Below are positions 1 through 11,849 of a stretch of DNA of 64,000 nt, piece after piece. The stretch is from Capsaspora owczarzaki ATCC 30864 (taxonomy: Eukaryota > Opisthokonta > Filasterea). The notes beneath the pieces were generated by a model that saw only the letters and a list, made by a program, of their open reading frames with translations, was not told the origin of the DNA and made no database searches. The translations under genes were made by a program, and so were the position numbers. The DNA lies in the NCBI RefSeq assembly GCF_000151315.2, contig NW_011887296.1:1188660-1252659 (forward strand). The letters run 5' to 3'. How positions within the stretch are numbered: the first letter of the stretch is position 1; each line of letters starts with the position of its first letter.

Positions 1-56
1 AACGCAGCCAGCCCCATCAAAGCCCCCTCCGAAAGCAAGTTGACGCGGTCATTGAT
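1..56 (-). CDS. partial exon of an unidentified minus-strand gene at the left edge
   Basis: On the minus strand a possible 3' splice site (GATAG, positions 57-61) is followed by an open stretch that runs off the left edge and reads INDRVNLLSEGALMGLAA. This looks like ordinary protein, and if real it is an internal or terminal exon whose gene lies mostly outside the window. I do not recognise the family. Chance openness over 18 codons is possible, so confidence is low. Confidence 0.25.
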   Translation of the reverse strand, partial: MNDRVNLLSEGALMGLAA

Positions 57-342
57 CTATCTGATTGATCGCCGTAGTGGAGGTGTTTTTTTTCATTGTT
101 CAAGTTGCTCCGCTATCCAGTTCGTCATTGTAACAACACGAAATGTACACTACAAGTTTTTTTATCTCCTCGCTGTTTCCTCCACGTTCGGTTTGGTTCC
201 TCCACTATGGTCGACTACTTGCTGCTATCGCTAAGCTGACGACATTTCACTCCCCCTTCTTTTATTTTTTCGCTGCTTCTGCTCAACATTCGTTGTGTGC
301 TTTGTGATTGAGTAACGGAAATCCCACTTTCAATCAGCCAAT
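57..342. promoter_or_regulatory. 5' flank and probable 5' UTR of SBDS
   Basis: This 286-base stretch lies between the putative edge exon and the SBDS start codon. It is T-rich with several pyrimidine runs. I see no TATA box at a convincing position and no other coding signal. It presumably holds the SBDS promoter and leader. Confidence 0.4.
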
Positions 343-1999
343 ATGGACATACCTTCGTCGCACAAAACCATGTCTGCCGGCAGCGACCACCAGCTGGTCA
401 AGTACAAGACCGGCAAGTACGCCTTCGAGGTCGCCTGCCGCCCCGGCAATGTGATGAAGTGGCGCAAGGGCGAGCTCGGCTGGTCGGACGTGCTTCTCGT
501 CGACGTTGTCTTCAAGCAGTTCTCCAAGGGCGAGCGCGCCAACGCCGCTGATCTTGCGTAAGTGGCACGCCTGTGTGTGTGTGTGTGTGTCTTTTTGTTT
601 GTTTCCGTCGCTCTCCGAGTCCAGGATTGGGCCGGAGTGGTCAGTGGCTGGTCGATGAAAACTTCCATTCCTTGATGACGCGAGTGCGAACGTTTGCCAT
701 CCATGTTCCCCGTTTCTATTTTGCGTCACTTGAAATGGCGTTACGCAACGCATTGCGAAAACAAGTGGCCTGTGTTTGGGTGGTGGGATTGGGGTGGGAT
801 GGAAAAGTCCCAGTGCTGCGTGCGTTTTTGGCTGGAAATGCATTGGGGATGCTTCGCACTCATCGTCACCGTTGCCTTGGCTGGTTTGTTGCGCAGAGGT
901 GCGTTTGGCACAGAGGACAACGACGCGTGCCTCAAGGTCATCTGCGAGAAGGGCCAGGTCGCCGAGACTGCCGCCGAGCGCAAGGAGAAGACAGACAAGC
1001 GACGTGCAGAGATTGGTAACGATCATCGACGAGCGTCGTCGTCGATTCAAGGACGATGCTCAATGATGGTGAAGCCGATCGTCATTGTATTTTACTCATT
1101 GATGGATGGGATGCGATGGTTTTCATGCATGTGCCTTGGTTAGTTTCGTACATCCACAAGTACTATGTCAACCCCACCAACAACCTCCCGCATCCAGTGA
1201 CGCGCATCGAACTCGCGTTGGGCGAGATGAAGGTTGGTGCATTTTCTTGCTTGTTTGTCTCTCGGGGTCGTGCGTGGACTGACCTGATTCGGTTTTTTTT
1301 TTTTTTTTGTTTGGTTTTTTTTTTTTTTGTTTGTTTGTTTGTTTTTGGTGCAGCCCCGCATCGATCCCGAAGTCCCAGCCGACCGCCAGGCCCACGACAT
1401 TATCAAAAAGATGGTCGAGATCATTCCTTTGAAGAAGATGGAGATGGAGGGTACTCTGTTCAGTACGTGCTACAGAATGGCAGCGGTAGTTGGTCTGCGC
1501 CCTGTTTGTAACTCATTTTGTTTGTTGCTCCTCCGCAGTCCCCCACAAGCACCTGGGATCCGCCATGACGGTCGTGCACAAGTGGGTCCAAAAGAAGGGC
1601 GAAACTTACAACGGTGAAGGCTGCACCATGGAGATCTCGGTCGTTCCTGGAGGTTAGTAGTCCAACGTTGGATTTTTTTTTTCTTTTGCGGTTTGGCTTG
1701 ACTGCAACAACTCACTCCGCGGTTTGGCTTGACTGCAACAACTCACTCCATCTCAATTTGCACTGGGGTTAGACTATGACTCCTTCATTGCTGACATTAA
1801 CAAGGCCACCAAGGGCGAGTTCCAATTCGAGGTCTTTGGTGCCAGCGCACTTGCTGCCAACGACGGTGTACGTTTGAGTAGTGTCAAAGTGTCAATTGGT
1901 TGTGTGCGCTTCGATTTTGACTGACGTCTTCCGACCCACCGTCTCAAACAGGGCGAAGCCGCTGCCAAGAAGGGCAAGGGCAAGGGTCGCGCCAAGTAA
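343..1999 (+). CDS. SBDS: Ribosome maturation protein SBDS homologue (7 exons)
   Basis: SBDS works with the GTPase EFL1 to release eIF6 from late 60S subunits. Seven exons join in phase: 343-557, 897-1015, 1144-1232, 1354-1450, 1539-1652, 1773-1867 and 1952-1999, giving 258 residues against 250 in human SBDS. The N-terminal FYSH domain includes FEVACRPGNVMKWRKG. The central helical domain carries the family pattern around YYVNPTNNLPHPVTRIE, matching human CVNPETKRPYTV. The C-terminal ferredoxin-like domain follows. A short basic tail, KKGKGKGRAK, is an addition. The second in-frame ATG at 370 (MSAGSDHQLVKYK) is an equally good start. Intron 5 holds a perfect 31-bp tandem duplication. EIF2B3 follows 345 bp downstream on the same strand. 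Confidence 0.9.
1688..1749. repeat. perfect 31-bp tandem duplication in SBDS intron 5
   Basis: The unit beginning GCGGTTTGGCTTGACTGC occurs twice head to tail with no mismatch, at 1688-1718 and 1719-1749. It lies inside the intron between exons 5 and 6, so it does not affect the protein. The lack of divergence suggests a recent event. Confidence 0.9.
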
Positions 2000-2344
2000 C
2001 TCCCCCTCTGGTTCTCTCCTTCGGGTCTGTTCAACCGTGACAATTGAGGGTGGTGCAGGGTCAAGGGATGCCGTTAGGGCTTGTTGATTCGAGCTCATTG
2101 CTTCCTTCCCCCTATTTCCAGGCATTTTGCAATCATGCCAATGCAATCTTACTACCTTTTTTTTCCCCCACCATCCTCCCTTTTTCCAATCTGAGATTTT
2201 TTTGCATCTTGCCTTTTGTTCTCTAAAGTACAATTACAATTTTTACAAATAGCTGACGTTCTCCCCTCTCTTTATCGCTCCAACAATAATTCTGAGCATT
2301 GTAGATTCTTGCTTGCTTTTAGTCTACATTTCATCCTTACCGTC
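2000..2344. other. SBDS-EIF2B3 intergenic region
   Basis: This 345-bp stretch holds the SBDS 3' UTR and the EIF2B3 promoter and leader. It contains T-rich and C/T-rich runs but no coding signal I can support. Confidence 0.5.
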
Positions 2345-4742
2345 ATGGCCGAGTTCCAAGTCGTGGTGATGGCGGCTGGCTCTGGGTCGCGCATGTACCC
2401 GCTGACGGAGGGCATTCCCAAGGCGCTGCTGCCCGTCGCCAACCGCCCGCTCATCTGGCACAGCCTCAAGCTGCTCGAGAGCACCGGCTTCCAAGGCAAG
2501 TGCTGCCGCGGGGTGCACTGCCCCCACCGACCCCAGCGACCAGAAGAGGAGGCCGAGATCTCGCTTCTCTTCCGACGCATGGTGGCCGAGATGCATCACG
2601 ACCGTCCCTGCACCCGACCGCCGCATCACGATATACCTCACTCGGTGGTCAAAACTTGACCGTTGGGAGGCTCGTGTGTTGGTGATGGTGCGAATCCTGT
2701 TCGAGCGAGCAGGGGGCAAGGATGGAGCGCAAAGGTTGCACTCTGGGGGTGCATTGCAGCAACAAATGGCATGGCAGCGACGCTTGGTGAGAGTTGAGAT
2801 GGAGGGTGGGATTGGGTCAAAGTGATGGGGAAGGGGGGAAGCGGGGAGATTCGATTTGGAGCAGAGGTCGAGACTGGGGGCGATTGCGATGCGGTTGCAT
2901 CAGCGCCACACACACTCTCTCACATTTGCCGTCGACGTTGATGGATGTGATGAACACTAACTATGCTTTGAATGACAAACACGTCACTTGCAGATATTAT
3001 CGTGGTTGCGCAGCGCGCTTGGGCCACCCAGATTTACAATGCCATCAACGAGTGCAAGTTGGACAAGATTGTGCCCGAAGTCATTGGCGTCGATGCTGAG
3101 ATTGGCACCGCCGACTCGTTGCGTATCATTCGCGAAAAGATCAAGGCAAGTTCGCGAGTGGTCTCCGGCCACAGATGCTTTGGCCGAGGCGATCCAAACA
3201 CACAAGCCAACCTGATTTTGATTGTTTTTGTTTGTTGGTTGGTTTTCTGCAGAAAGACTTTATTGTTGTCAGCTGCGACCTCATCAGCGACGTACCGATT
3301 CACCTCATTGCCGACCTCCATCGCCAACGAGACGCGTCCGTGACGATGCTCGTTGCGGAACCTCCCGTGAACGACGCTCCCCTGCCCGACGCGAAAGCCA
3401 AGAAGGCGCCCGTGGACGAAGGCACTCGCGACTTTATCGGCATTGATGCCGAGTCCAAGCGACTGCTGTACTTTGCTGCCGAGGCAGACGTAGACGAGGA
3501 CTTTAAGATCCGAAAGGCGGTGCTGATGCGGTACGCGAAAAGGCTTTTTCGGAAAAGCTGAAAGTTGAAGATTGGATTGGATTTTGGTAGTTGCGCTGTG
3601 AGCTCACACAGTGGTGGCTATCCGTCTCATTGCATAGATATCCTCGAATGGATGTCACAACAAAGCTGCTCGACGGCCATTTCTACATTTTCCGGCGATG
3701 GATTCTCGACTTCTTGATGGAGGAGCGACACCAGCACATTTCTGCCATCAAGGGCGAGTTGATCCCGTTCCTTGTGCGAAAGCAGTTTTCGCGTCGCAAG
3801 CGACGAGAGGTTGTGGATCCTCCCAGCGATGAGATTGGTAAAGATATGATTTGCGCTGTGGTTTTTTCTTTTGTTTTTTGGTTTTTCTTTAAAGCTTTCT
3901 CACTGCTTGTTTTTGCTTGGCTCCAGATCTTCAAGCGTATGCCATTCTTGACGATAACGACAAGCATGCATACTCGATGTCTTCGACCCCGATCGACACA
4001 AGCGACGCTGTTCGCTGCCATGTTTTCCAGATGAAGGACGGCTTTTGCGCGCGCGTCAACACTCTGGCATCATACCTGGAGATTAATCGAAATGTAAGCA
4101 ACTTTTTCGTTTGCACCGCGACACTCCCTTGTATCGTTGCCTGACAACTTCATTTGACCAACCTCCTGAACAGCCCCCCAAGCTCGAGTTCCAAGGCGCA
4201 AAGCCAGAACCCCAATCAAGCCCCAGCGTGGCGCCGAATCGGCCCGGAGCACAAACAGGAAGCGATTCCATCGTCAAGGACGACGTTGTTATCGGCGACA
4301 AGTCGCTCATCAAGAAGACTATCGTTGGCAGCAAGTGCAAGATTGGCGCGAACGTCAAACTTGTCAACTGCTTGTTGATGGACAATGTTACTGTTCAAGA
4401 TGGGTATGTCGTTGGATGTTGTTCTAGGGGTTGCTCTTCCTCGGAATTGGCCTGTATGTTTCGCTGACTCGTTATGTCTCTTTGTGGTTGTTGGCAGCTG
4501 CAACCTCCAGTCGGTCGTCGTGTGCACCAATGCTGTTATTCAAGCAGGCTGCACGCTGCGTGATTGTCAAGTTGGCTTTGGCCACACCGTTCCGGCCGGA
4601 AGTAAGTCGTTCGTGAATCTGCAAAGTTGTGCTATTCTTTCCGCCGATGGCTCATTGTTGCTTTCTCTTTTTTTTTGTGTGTGTGTGATTTGCAGCTGAT
4701 GCCAAGAACGAGGCATTGGTGTCTGGTCAAGGCTTTGAGTAG
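2345..4742 (+). CDS. EIF2B3: Translation initiation factor eIF-2B subunit gamma (8 exons)
   Basis: eIF2B is the guanine nucleotide exchange factor of eIF2 and a main control point of translation under stress; gamma pairs with epsilon in the catalytic subcomplex. The N terminus has the nucleotidyltransferase-like signature [19 protein letters not shown]. The C terminus has left-handed beta-helix hexapeptide repeats ([20 protein letters not shown] and onward). Exons are 2345-2495, 2994-3145, 3253-3530, 3638-3837, 3927-4093, 4174-4403, 4498-4601 and 4696-4742, all phase-consistent, giving 442 residues against 452 in human. Introns 1 and 2 begin with GC (G|GCAAGT and G|GCAAGT) rather than GT, because no GT donor keeps the frame. 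The stop lies 125 bp from the stop of convergent XPO5. Confidence 0.93.
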
Positions 4743-4867
4743 ATTTTGTATGCTCGTCTTGAAATGCAACGTGTCGCAAGAACAAATACTCTCGATACCA
4801 CTCGCAACAACTTTAATCGATTCACATCAAAGAAGACAGCTCGAGCGAGAAACATCTTCGTTCTTTC

Positions 4868-7800
4868 TCAACGCTTGGCAGACCCAAACAAGGACGTCAA
4901 GCTAAAGTCAAAAACATCCTCGTCATCCAAAACAGAGGTCGACTTTTCGCGTGGAGCGGGTTGCAAGAAGGATGTTTCGGGAAGCGAGAAGATCTTTGGA
5001 CGACGCGTAATCGTATCTCCGACCTTGTAATTCAGAAAAGCAAAAAACAAGCAAGCAAAAAAGAGTGCTCAGAAATGAGTCAGACACTCAAGGAAAATCG
5101 TTAGTGCATCTTGAAAACAGCGCTCGACTTACGCCAAACGAGGAAAGAAATCGGCGAAACACTTCCCGTTGCGCCTTGTCGGTCGCGTCAACCTGCAATT
5201 GCTGATCGAGCATCTACTCAACAACCGAAACAACAGTGTGAGCATTTTCGGGCAGCAAACCACAATTCGAAATCAAAGCACCAACGCTATACCGCGATAG
5301 CATCAAATGTCACGTCTTGCAACAGAGTAAGGGACTCTCGGCAACGATTGGTCTTGTCGGAAGTAAAAACGTAGGTTCGGGCGGCCAAGGTCGCAAGCTC
5401 GGCCTCGGTATCGCCATGCTGTGGGTGGATGATCATGCCCTGGAGTAATTTTGACAAATCAGTCAAGTGTTACCCAAAAAAAAAACCTAAAGCCAAGCAC
5501 AACAACAAAAAGTTTTACTCACCTGCAACACGGTTTGGAAAAACTCGCCACCAACGAATTCAACCAAAGCGGGCTGGTTGAGCACAAGCGGCAATGCTGG
5601 AAGAGCAAAGCCTACGGCACGGTGGCAAGCTTGCGTATCTCCGCAGAGAATGCAAAGCATGCATGTTCGCAGGTATGTTTCGGCCAGCTCCTGCAAATGT
5701 GTCCGACAAAGAAAAAAATGAGCTAAAAGGGCTTTGAGAACAGCAAAAATAAACCAGCGACTCACAGGCTGCGAGAACAGCTCGATGGCCAAGTCGGATG
5801 GCATAAAGCCCGTGTTGTCTGTGATGACAAGATGCATTCTTCGGTCAGCACAGGTTCGCCAAAGCAATAATTTCGGCAGCAAAATCTACAAACCTTCGTT
5901 TCGCGGGAACAAGGTTCTTCCCATGTATTCGATATATTCGCGAGTCAGCTCACGGAGAACTTTGTTGCGGAAGACTTCCAAATTCGTCTCATCAGATTCT
6001 TCGTTCAGGAGCGAGCTGCGAGCGTCACAAAAACAAAACAAAATACCGTTAGCGCCGTTTTTCGAAAAACACATTCCGTGCCAATTGACGCACGTCAACT
6101 TGCAAGCTTACCTGCTGCCGTTGGTGACTTGATTGGTCAAATCAGCCCACTCGGCGGAAAGGCGGCCCTGCATGTACTTGAAGATGGGAGGGAGCACTGC
6201 CCGGAAAACCTCCCCTTGCATTTGTGGCGGGCAATGGCGGTTGATGGGCGCGAGGAAGAACTTGATCATCATTCGCATGTGCCGCACTTGCATCGTCTCG
6301 AGGTAAGCAAAGATGGAAGAAAACAGCACTCGGTCCAAGCTCGCGACTGTATAAATGTCTGACGTTTTCTCAAACACGGTCGCCAGCAACTTGTATCTGA
6401 GGGTGGCAGTCAAGCAGGACAGGATTGACCACAAAAAAAGTCAAGAAGTTAGCGACCAGAATCCAAAAAAAAAAAAAGCGAGGACAAGCTCGCCAAGCGC
6501 CAGCACTCACGTCACTTCGCGCAAAGAAGACAGCCAATGACGGAAACCATCCAAGTCCGCGGCCTGACTGTCGGGCTGTTCGTCATCTGTGTCTTCTTCG
6601 TCGTCGGCAACAAGGCCAATCAACGAATCGCGTTCGCTCTCGCTCGGCTCGAGCAATGGCGTCAATTGCGCAGGAATGGCTTCAGGTGACCACATCAGAT
6701 GAAGGGTTCTACAAAAACAAGACCCGATACATCAAGGCGGATGAGCAAACGACAACACATCACAAAGTCACACCAACGGCCAAAAACCGACTCCTCACCG
6801 AATGATGGCAAGCAAATGCGGTACGGCTGTCTTGAAAACGTCCCCACAAAGCATCGTGTAGTACGCAAGAACATCTTGCTGCCGGTCGGCGGGCACTGCA
6901 ATGCGCCGCGCCACGGCAGCCAACGTGGACAAGATGGTCAGATATTCGCCGCGATTGATCAAGCCTTGCTGAGACACATGCCACCCCTCCGGATTCAGGC
7001 TCGAGTCGGAATTGAGCAAGCCCAGAAACGTGAGGAAGGCGGTTGGAGAGCTGCACGCCTGCATCATTGTCTCCGAATTGAGTTGTTGCTGGATGGGCGC
7101 GAAAATGCCGGCCAAGAACCCAGCTTGTGCGTTGACATCATTGGCCGTGTTGCTGATGGCAACAAAAAGGGTCAGTGAGCGATGGAACAGCCATTCAATC
7201 ACAACGTGACCTCTCACCTGACAAGCACGAGCGATTCGAGCAAGAATGTTTGCTCAAACTTGTTCACTTGTCCATCAGCAATCAGTTGCTGGACTTGCTG
7301 TAGAACTCCGTCAAAGTGTGGCTGATGCAGAGCACAAAGCAATGGCAAAAAAGAGTTGGCAACATGAACAATTTCAAACCCAAAAAAAAAAACACACGAT
7401 TGGCGTGATGCAATCGCCAATGCATACCAGTAGCAATTCGGGCGCCGCAGACGACAGCTTGACAAGGGCAACGCATGCGCGGCGACGAGCCATCAACGAC
7501 TCCTCATCCAAGCGAGCAGGCAGAGGCTCGACTCGGAACGACACACCCGCAATGATCTAATGGAACCCCAGTGCGTTCGAGAACATGCATGAGAAACGCG
7601 CGCAAATCACATTCCACAACTCAAAGCGACTCGTACCTTTGCTAGAAGCATCGGAACGAGCTCTGGTGCATGCAGCAAAATGCAAACGTGCACGCCAAGA
7701 AGACTCAAAACCTTGCCAAGAATGTGGGGATCATTGGTCTGGTACATGAGCAGCTCTTCTGTCACACCTTTGAGCGCCAGCATCAGCTGGTTGACAATTT

Positions 7801-10499
7801 GCTACAGGATGTGGCGGACGTCAGTCTCATATCCAACTCTCCAACGCTTCCCCCGAACAAGACCTCGGGCGACGGCGCTTACCGCAGAGCCCACGGAAGA
7901 GTTGGCGTCGCGAGCCGCGTGCATGTCAAAGTTGCGCACCACACTCTCTCCAAACAAGTACAATGCGTCCCAGGTGATGCCGCTGGGGGAGGAGGATGTG
8001 CAGAGGCCCGTCGCGTTCCCCGCATCGATTGGGCTCGCCATGACCTCTTCCAGTCCAAACACGTAGGTGGAAATGACAATCTCAGGCTGCAGGAGAGAGA
8101 GAATGCAGGTGAGCCAAGAGCGACACCATACTCTGTAGATCTAGCACCGTACGTTTTTGCACCACTCACCGCAAGGTCGGACAGGAAACGCAGAGCCTCT
8201 GAGGTACGGCTCCGAACCACGCTGAAGAACTGCACGTGGTCAGACGCGCGGTCAAAGTCATCGTGAATGTACGGTGGGGTCTACACGATCGCCATGTCAA
8301 GCGCAAAGCATTTCATGAGTCAACGAGCAAAAATAACAGCCAATCGTACAATATGCGGTTTGTTGCTTGCACTGAACCGCGTACCTTTCGCAAGCGCATG
8401 CCCAACGCTTGCACAAGTGACGGAAGGCACGCAACAAAGTCGGGTTTCTGCCAATCGCAAGCCATTAAGCACGAATTGCAAAAACAAAAAGCGCTCTGAA
8501 TTCAAAACCAAACCCATTGTCTTACAAGTCGGATGACCTTGTGACGCATGACAGCCAGCCACATTGGGATGGTGAAAGAGCTCAGGATCAAGCTGGGATG
8601 ATTGGTGATCTCGAGCATGAATCCGAGGTACCTGTAATAACGCGGAGAACAAAAACCATCAAACAGAAATGAGCTGGGAGGAACTCACGTGTCTGCATTC
8701 AGCAACGCAGAACTTACGGTGTCAGGTCGTAGGTAATGTTTTCAACCTTCCAACCCGAGTTGATGAGTGGGCAGAGTTGCTCCGTGGCCAAGGCCGACAG
8801 AATCTGCGCCAAGTCAGTACACGAGCCGCTTTTGAACAACCAACCGCCATTCTCACTTACCTGACCCACGCGCTTCAAGAGAACAAAGGATTCGTTGGTT
8901 CCAGTCGCGTTCGCATATGCCAGCACAGCGGCGAATGAATCCATGTGATTGAAAATGTCCAAAACAAACATGCGCTCGGCCGTCGAAACATGTCGCTCCA
9001 CCAGCGCCCCAAAGCACTCTGTAACGGCCTGTGGGTGCAATGAAGAAGGTGCACCACGGATGGTGAGCAAAAAGAATCCTAACGAGAGTCTTCATGATGA
9101 TTAGCGACACCACGAAAATGAAACACACCAAATCCAAGCCGCTGCGAGCGTTGAGCATGGAGGCAAGCAAAGGAATCAACCGACAAGCGACACTTCCTCT
9201 GCAAGCAATCAAAAAAACGCGTGAGTACGAGAGAGCGTGACAAGGAAACTGGCAGACCAAGATGAGGAGGACATACGTAGACTTCATCCACGGCAGATAC
9301 GCTGCAATGGCCATCAATGCCGCGCGGCAGAGAATCAACGCAATCTCGCCTTCGGGTTGAGACGCGTTGCCGGACTGCATTTTGTGCCAAGGATGAAAGT
9401 TCAGGTGAGTCCACCAGCGAGCACTGGGTCCATGTCGCAAAAAGGTGTGACAACAACAACAGGACCAAACCTGCATGTAGAGCGAGTACTCGGAAAACCG
9501 AGTTGTCATAATGTCCACAAAGTACGGGAAGATGTTATCCATGGCTGCAGCCATGCCGTTGTGCAGGTCACGCTTGCGATCGAGCGGCAAATCGTCGTTG
9601 AACTCCATCGTGTCTTGTGCCAGAGTGCGCAAGATCATTAGCGTTACCAGCGTTTGGAATGGCTTTGCAATTGATGCATCAGTGAGATGAGCATGAGAAG
9701 GAAGGGCAAAAAATCGTGACAAGGTCGGGTTTTAGGGAAACTCTTACTCCGATTTTCGACAGTTCGGGAAGCTCGTCGAAAAAGGTCGGCCAACGCTGGG
9801 GCCAATCGCGCTTGGCCAGCTCGACAATCACTTGCGCCAACTTCTCCTTGATATAGAGTGGCTCGTTTAGAATCGAACGCATTCCCTGGATCGCAAAGAG
9901 ACAAATTGAGCCAACAAACTCGACTCTGGCATGCCAAACATGTGATGGATACCGTTGCAAGCAGCTCTAGCACGCCAGTTTTAAACTCGTCCTTGAGCGA
10001 GGTGTCATAGCTGTTCCATCGCGAACGCACGCACTCTTCGAGCGTGTGGAGGCCAAACTGCCGCACCTGGTCGACCAGCATCGGATCCGTTGCGACCGCA
10101 TGGACGTCGCAATCCGATCGAACGAGCTGTGCAGCCAACAAGTGCGCTGCAGGATGGTTTGCTTTGAAATCCTCGATGAACTGCAACGAGTCGACCACAG
10201 TTGTACGATGATGATGATGATGATGATGATGATGAAAACCAAACACAACACAGTGTGCGTGAGGTCCAGAAGGTTTCGCCATCCACGATGCAATGCGTTC
10301 AAAGATACTTGCAATGCGTTCAAAGATACTTGAAAACCAGTCGTCGCTAATCAACACTGCAGTGCGTGCGAAGGACGACAACCGCCGGGCGTCCATGCGT
10401 TGGACGTTTGAAACAAGCGGACTGTAGTTGGTTTGAATCGCGACGACGAGCTCGCGACGACGAGCTCCTGGCGAAGGGCGGCGAACGCGTCCTGGCCAT
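4868..10499 (-). CDS. XPO5: Exportin-5 homologue (many exons; 5' end unresolved)
   Basis: Exportin-5 is a karyopherin-beta that carries double-stranded RNA such as pre-miRNA, and in some lineages tRNA, out of the nucleus with RanGTP. Blocks matching animal XPO5 run in order on the minus strand: FIEDFKANHPAAHLLAAQLV and EECVRSRWNSYDTSLKDEFK near 10.1 kb, AKRDWPQRWPTFFDELPEL near 9.8 kb, RTLAQDTMEFNDDLPLDRKR near 9.6 kb, the EQTFLLESLVLV helix near 7.2 kb, and PPIFKYMQGRLSAEWADL near 6.2 kb. The last three coding exons are 5293-5439, 5133-5192 and 4868-5023, joined in phase 0; the final one, with STSVLDDEDVFDFSLTSLFG, matches the human C terminus. The first clear coding block begins near 10499 with DAFAALRQELVVA, but a 14-bp duplication breaks its frame, and the start codon and first exon are not identified. 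Confidence 0.85.
10207..10235. repeat. GAT/ATG trinucleotide microsatellite
   Basis: About nine GAT units lie near the 3' splice site of an XPO5 5' intron. On the minus strand one frame would read as poly-histidine, which I treat as an intronic accident. Confidence 0.85.
10291..10332. repeat. perfect 21-bp tandem duplication in the XPO5 5' region
   Basis: The unit CAATGCGTTCAAAGATACTT plus G occurs at 10291-10311 and again at 10312-10332 without mismatch. It lies in the stretch between the first recognisable XPO5 exon and the next, most probably intronic. Confidence 0.9.
10440..10467. repeat. perfect 14-bp tandem duplication inside XPO5 coding sequence
   Basis: GCGACGACGAGCTC occurs twice in a row, at 10440-10453 and 10454-10467. 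On the minus strand it falls between RQELVVA and IQTNYSPLVSNVQR. Those two segments lie in different frames with both copies present and in one frame with a single copy. It may be a true allele, a sequencing or assembly error, or part of an exon boundary (the first copy ends GCGAG, a weak acceptor). Confidence 0.85.
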
Positions 10500-11236
10500 C
10501 TATCACACAGAATCAGGGTCACGAGCAGTCAGCGAGATGGCGACTCTGAGAGAGAGAGAGAGACAGGGCGAATGGCGAACAATGACGACAAAGCGAATGA
10601 CGTCTTTGCGTTCTGAGACCCCCAACCAGCCACCAAAACCACCAAAACCACCAACACCCTATGTAACTGTAGCGAGGGACTGTGTGGAAATGTGGACGCA
10701 AAAGAGGGGGGGAATAGCCAACCTTGCTGCATCTTTGTCTTGCAATTGCAGTGAAGTGCAGTGTGTGACGAAAAAAGACGAGTGAAAGCGATTGCCTCAC
10801 CTTCACCTCGCCTCGATCGAGCATCGAAGCGAAAAATTCAGTATCAAGACAAGATCGCTTGTGCATGATGATAATGTTGTGCATTTGAGCTTGAGCTTGC
10901 GTTGGAGATCTTACTTGCATTCGCTGCAAGATTGCATGGCCATTCCAGCATTGTTTTCCCCTCCTTCTCTCCTTTTCTCTCATCAGATCTTTCGTTCTCA
11001 GCTTGCACAAACTTTGATGTGCCTTCCTTTTTTTTGCATCGCTTTGAATCTTGTCTCTGAAAATCATCGTCCACGGCTCGTCGCGTTGTTGCTTGGGCAC
11101 GAATCTTTCAATCCTTTTTTTTTTTTTCTTTTTTTTTTTTTGGATTCTTCGACCTTCTTTTGTCCTTTCGTCCCCCTGTTCACATCCACCACCACCCCTC
11201 CCTGCCACAACGCACCAACACACCACCACCACCACC
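10500..11236. promoter_or_regulatory. divergent 5' region between XPO5 and FLII
   Basis: This 737-bp stretch separates the first XPO5 coding block (minus) from the FLII start (plus). It must hold the XPO5 first exon or leader, which I could not assign. Candidate ATGs near 10.8 kb on the minus strand are followed by GTGAAG or GTGAGG donors, but their phase does not fit the next exon. The FLII leader has T-runs near 11.12-11.14 kb and a CAC-rich segment just before the ATG. Confidence 0.4.
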
Positions 11237-11807
11237 ATGGCGGCTCCGGCAGGCATCTTGAACTTTGTGCGGGGCCTGGACCTGTCGTCCAATCCGCTGG
11301 ACGATGACTTTGGCAACAGATTGAAGAACTTGAGCAACCTGTACTGGGTGAAGCTGAACAAGACCGGCCTGGTGCACGTCCCGCCAACCGTCACCTCCAT
11401 CCCAAAGCTGGTGCGTCAAACACTCGCATTGTGCACACGCACTCATCACTCGTCCGGCAATCGCTTCCCACTACTGCCCAGCGCGCTGTCGTGCTTATTC
11501 GGCGATTTTTTTCTTCTTTTTTTTTTCTTTTTTTTTCTCAACCTTCCTTCTCTCTCGTTCTTTTCTCCTTCTGCCCACGGTGATTGAGACACCAGAGATG
11601 TCAGTGTCCACTCCTTCTCTGTGATGAACAGTCCCCGTCGAGGGCTTTGTGCGCACAGATCCTTTTCATTTTTTGGCCCGTTGTGTCGTTTCTCTCGAAT
11701 TTTTTTTTTTTTTTTTAACCTTCAAACACTTCAATTTTTGCAGCAATCCAGAATTGAAAAAAAAAAAAAAAAAAAAAAAAGATGAGGACAAAACGATGAA
11801 GAGATCG

Positions 11808-11849
<42 letters not shown>

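Noticed and set aside
9930-9965. Possible U12-type donor (GTATCC) in XPO5
   Set aside because: Only a partial match to the U12 consensus, and I could not find a TTCCTTAAC-like branch site.
10205-10260. Poly-histidine reading (nine His) upstream of XPO5 on the minus strand
   Set aside because: It is a frame of a GAT microsatellite directly before a splice acceptor and looks intronic. Nothing else in the frame resembles exportin-5.
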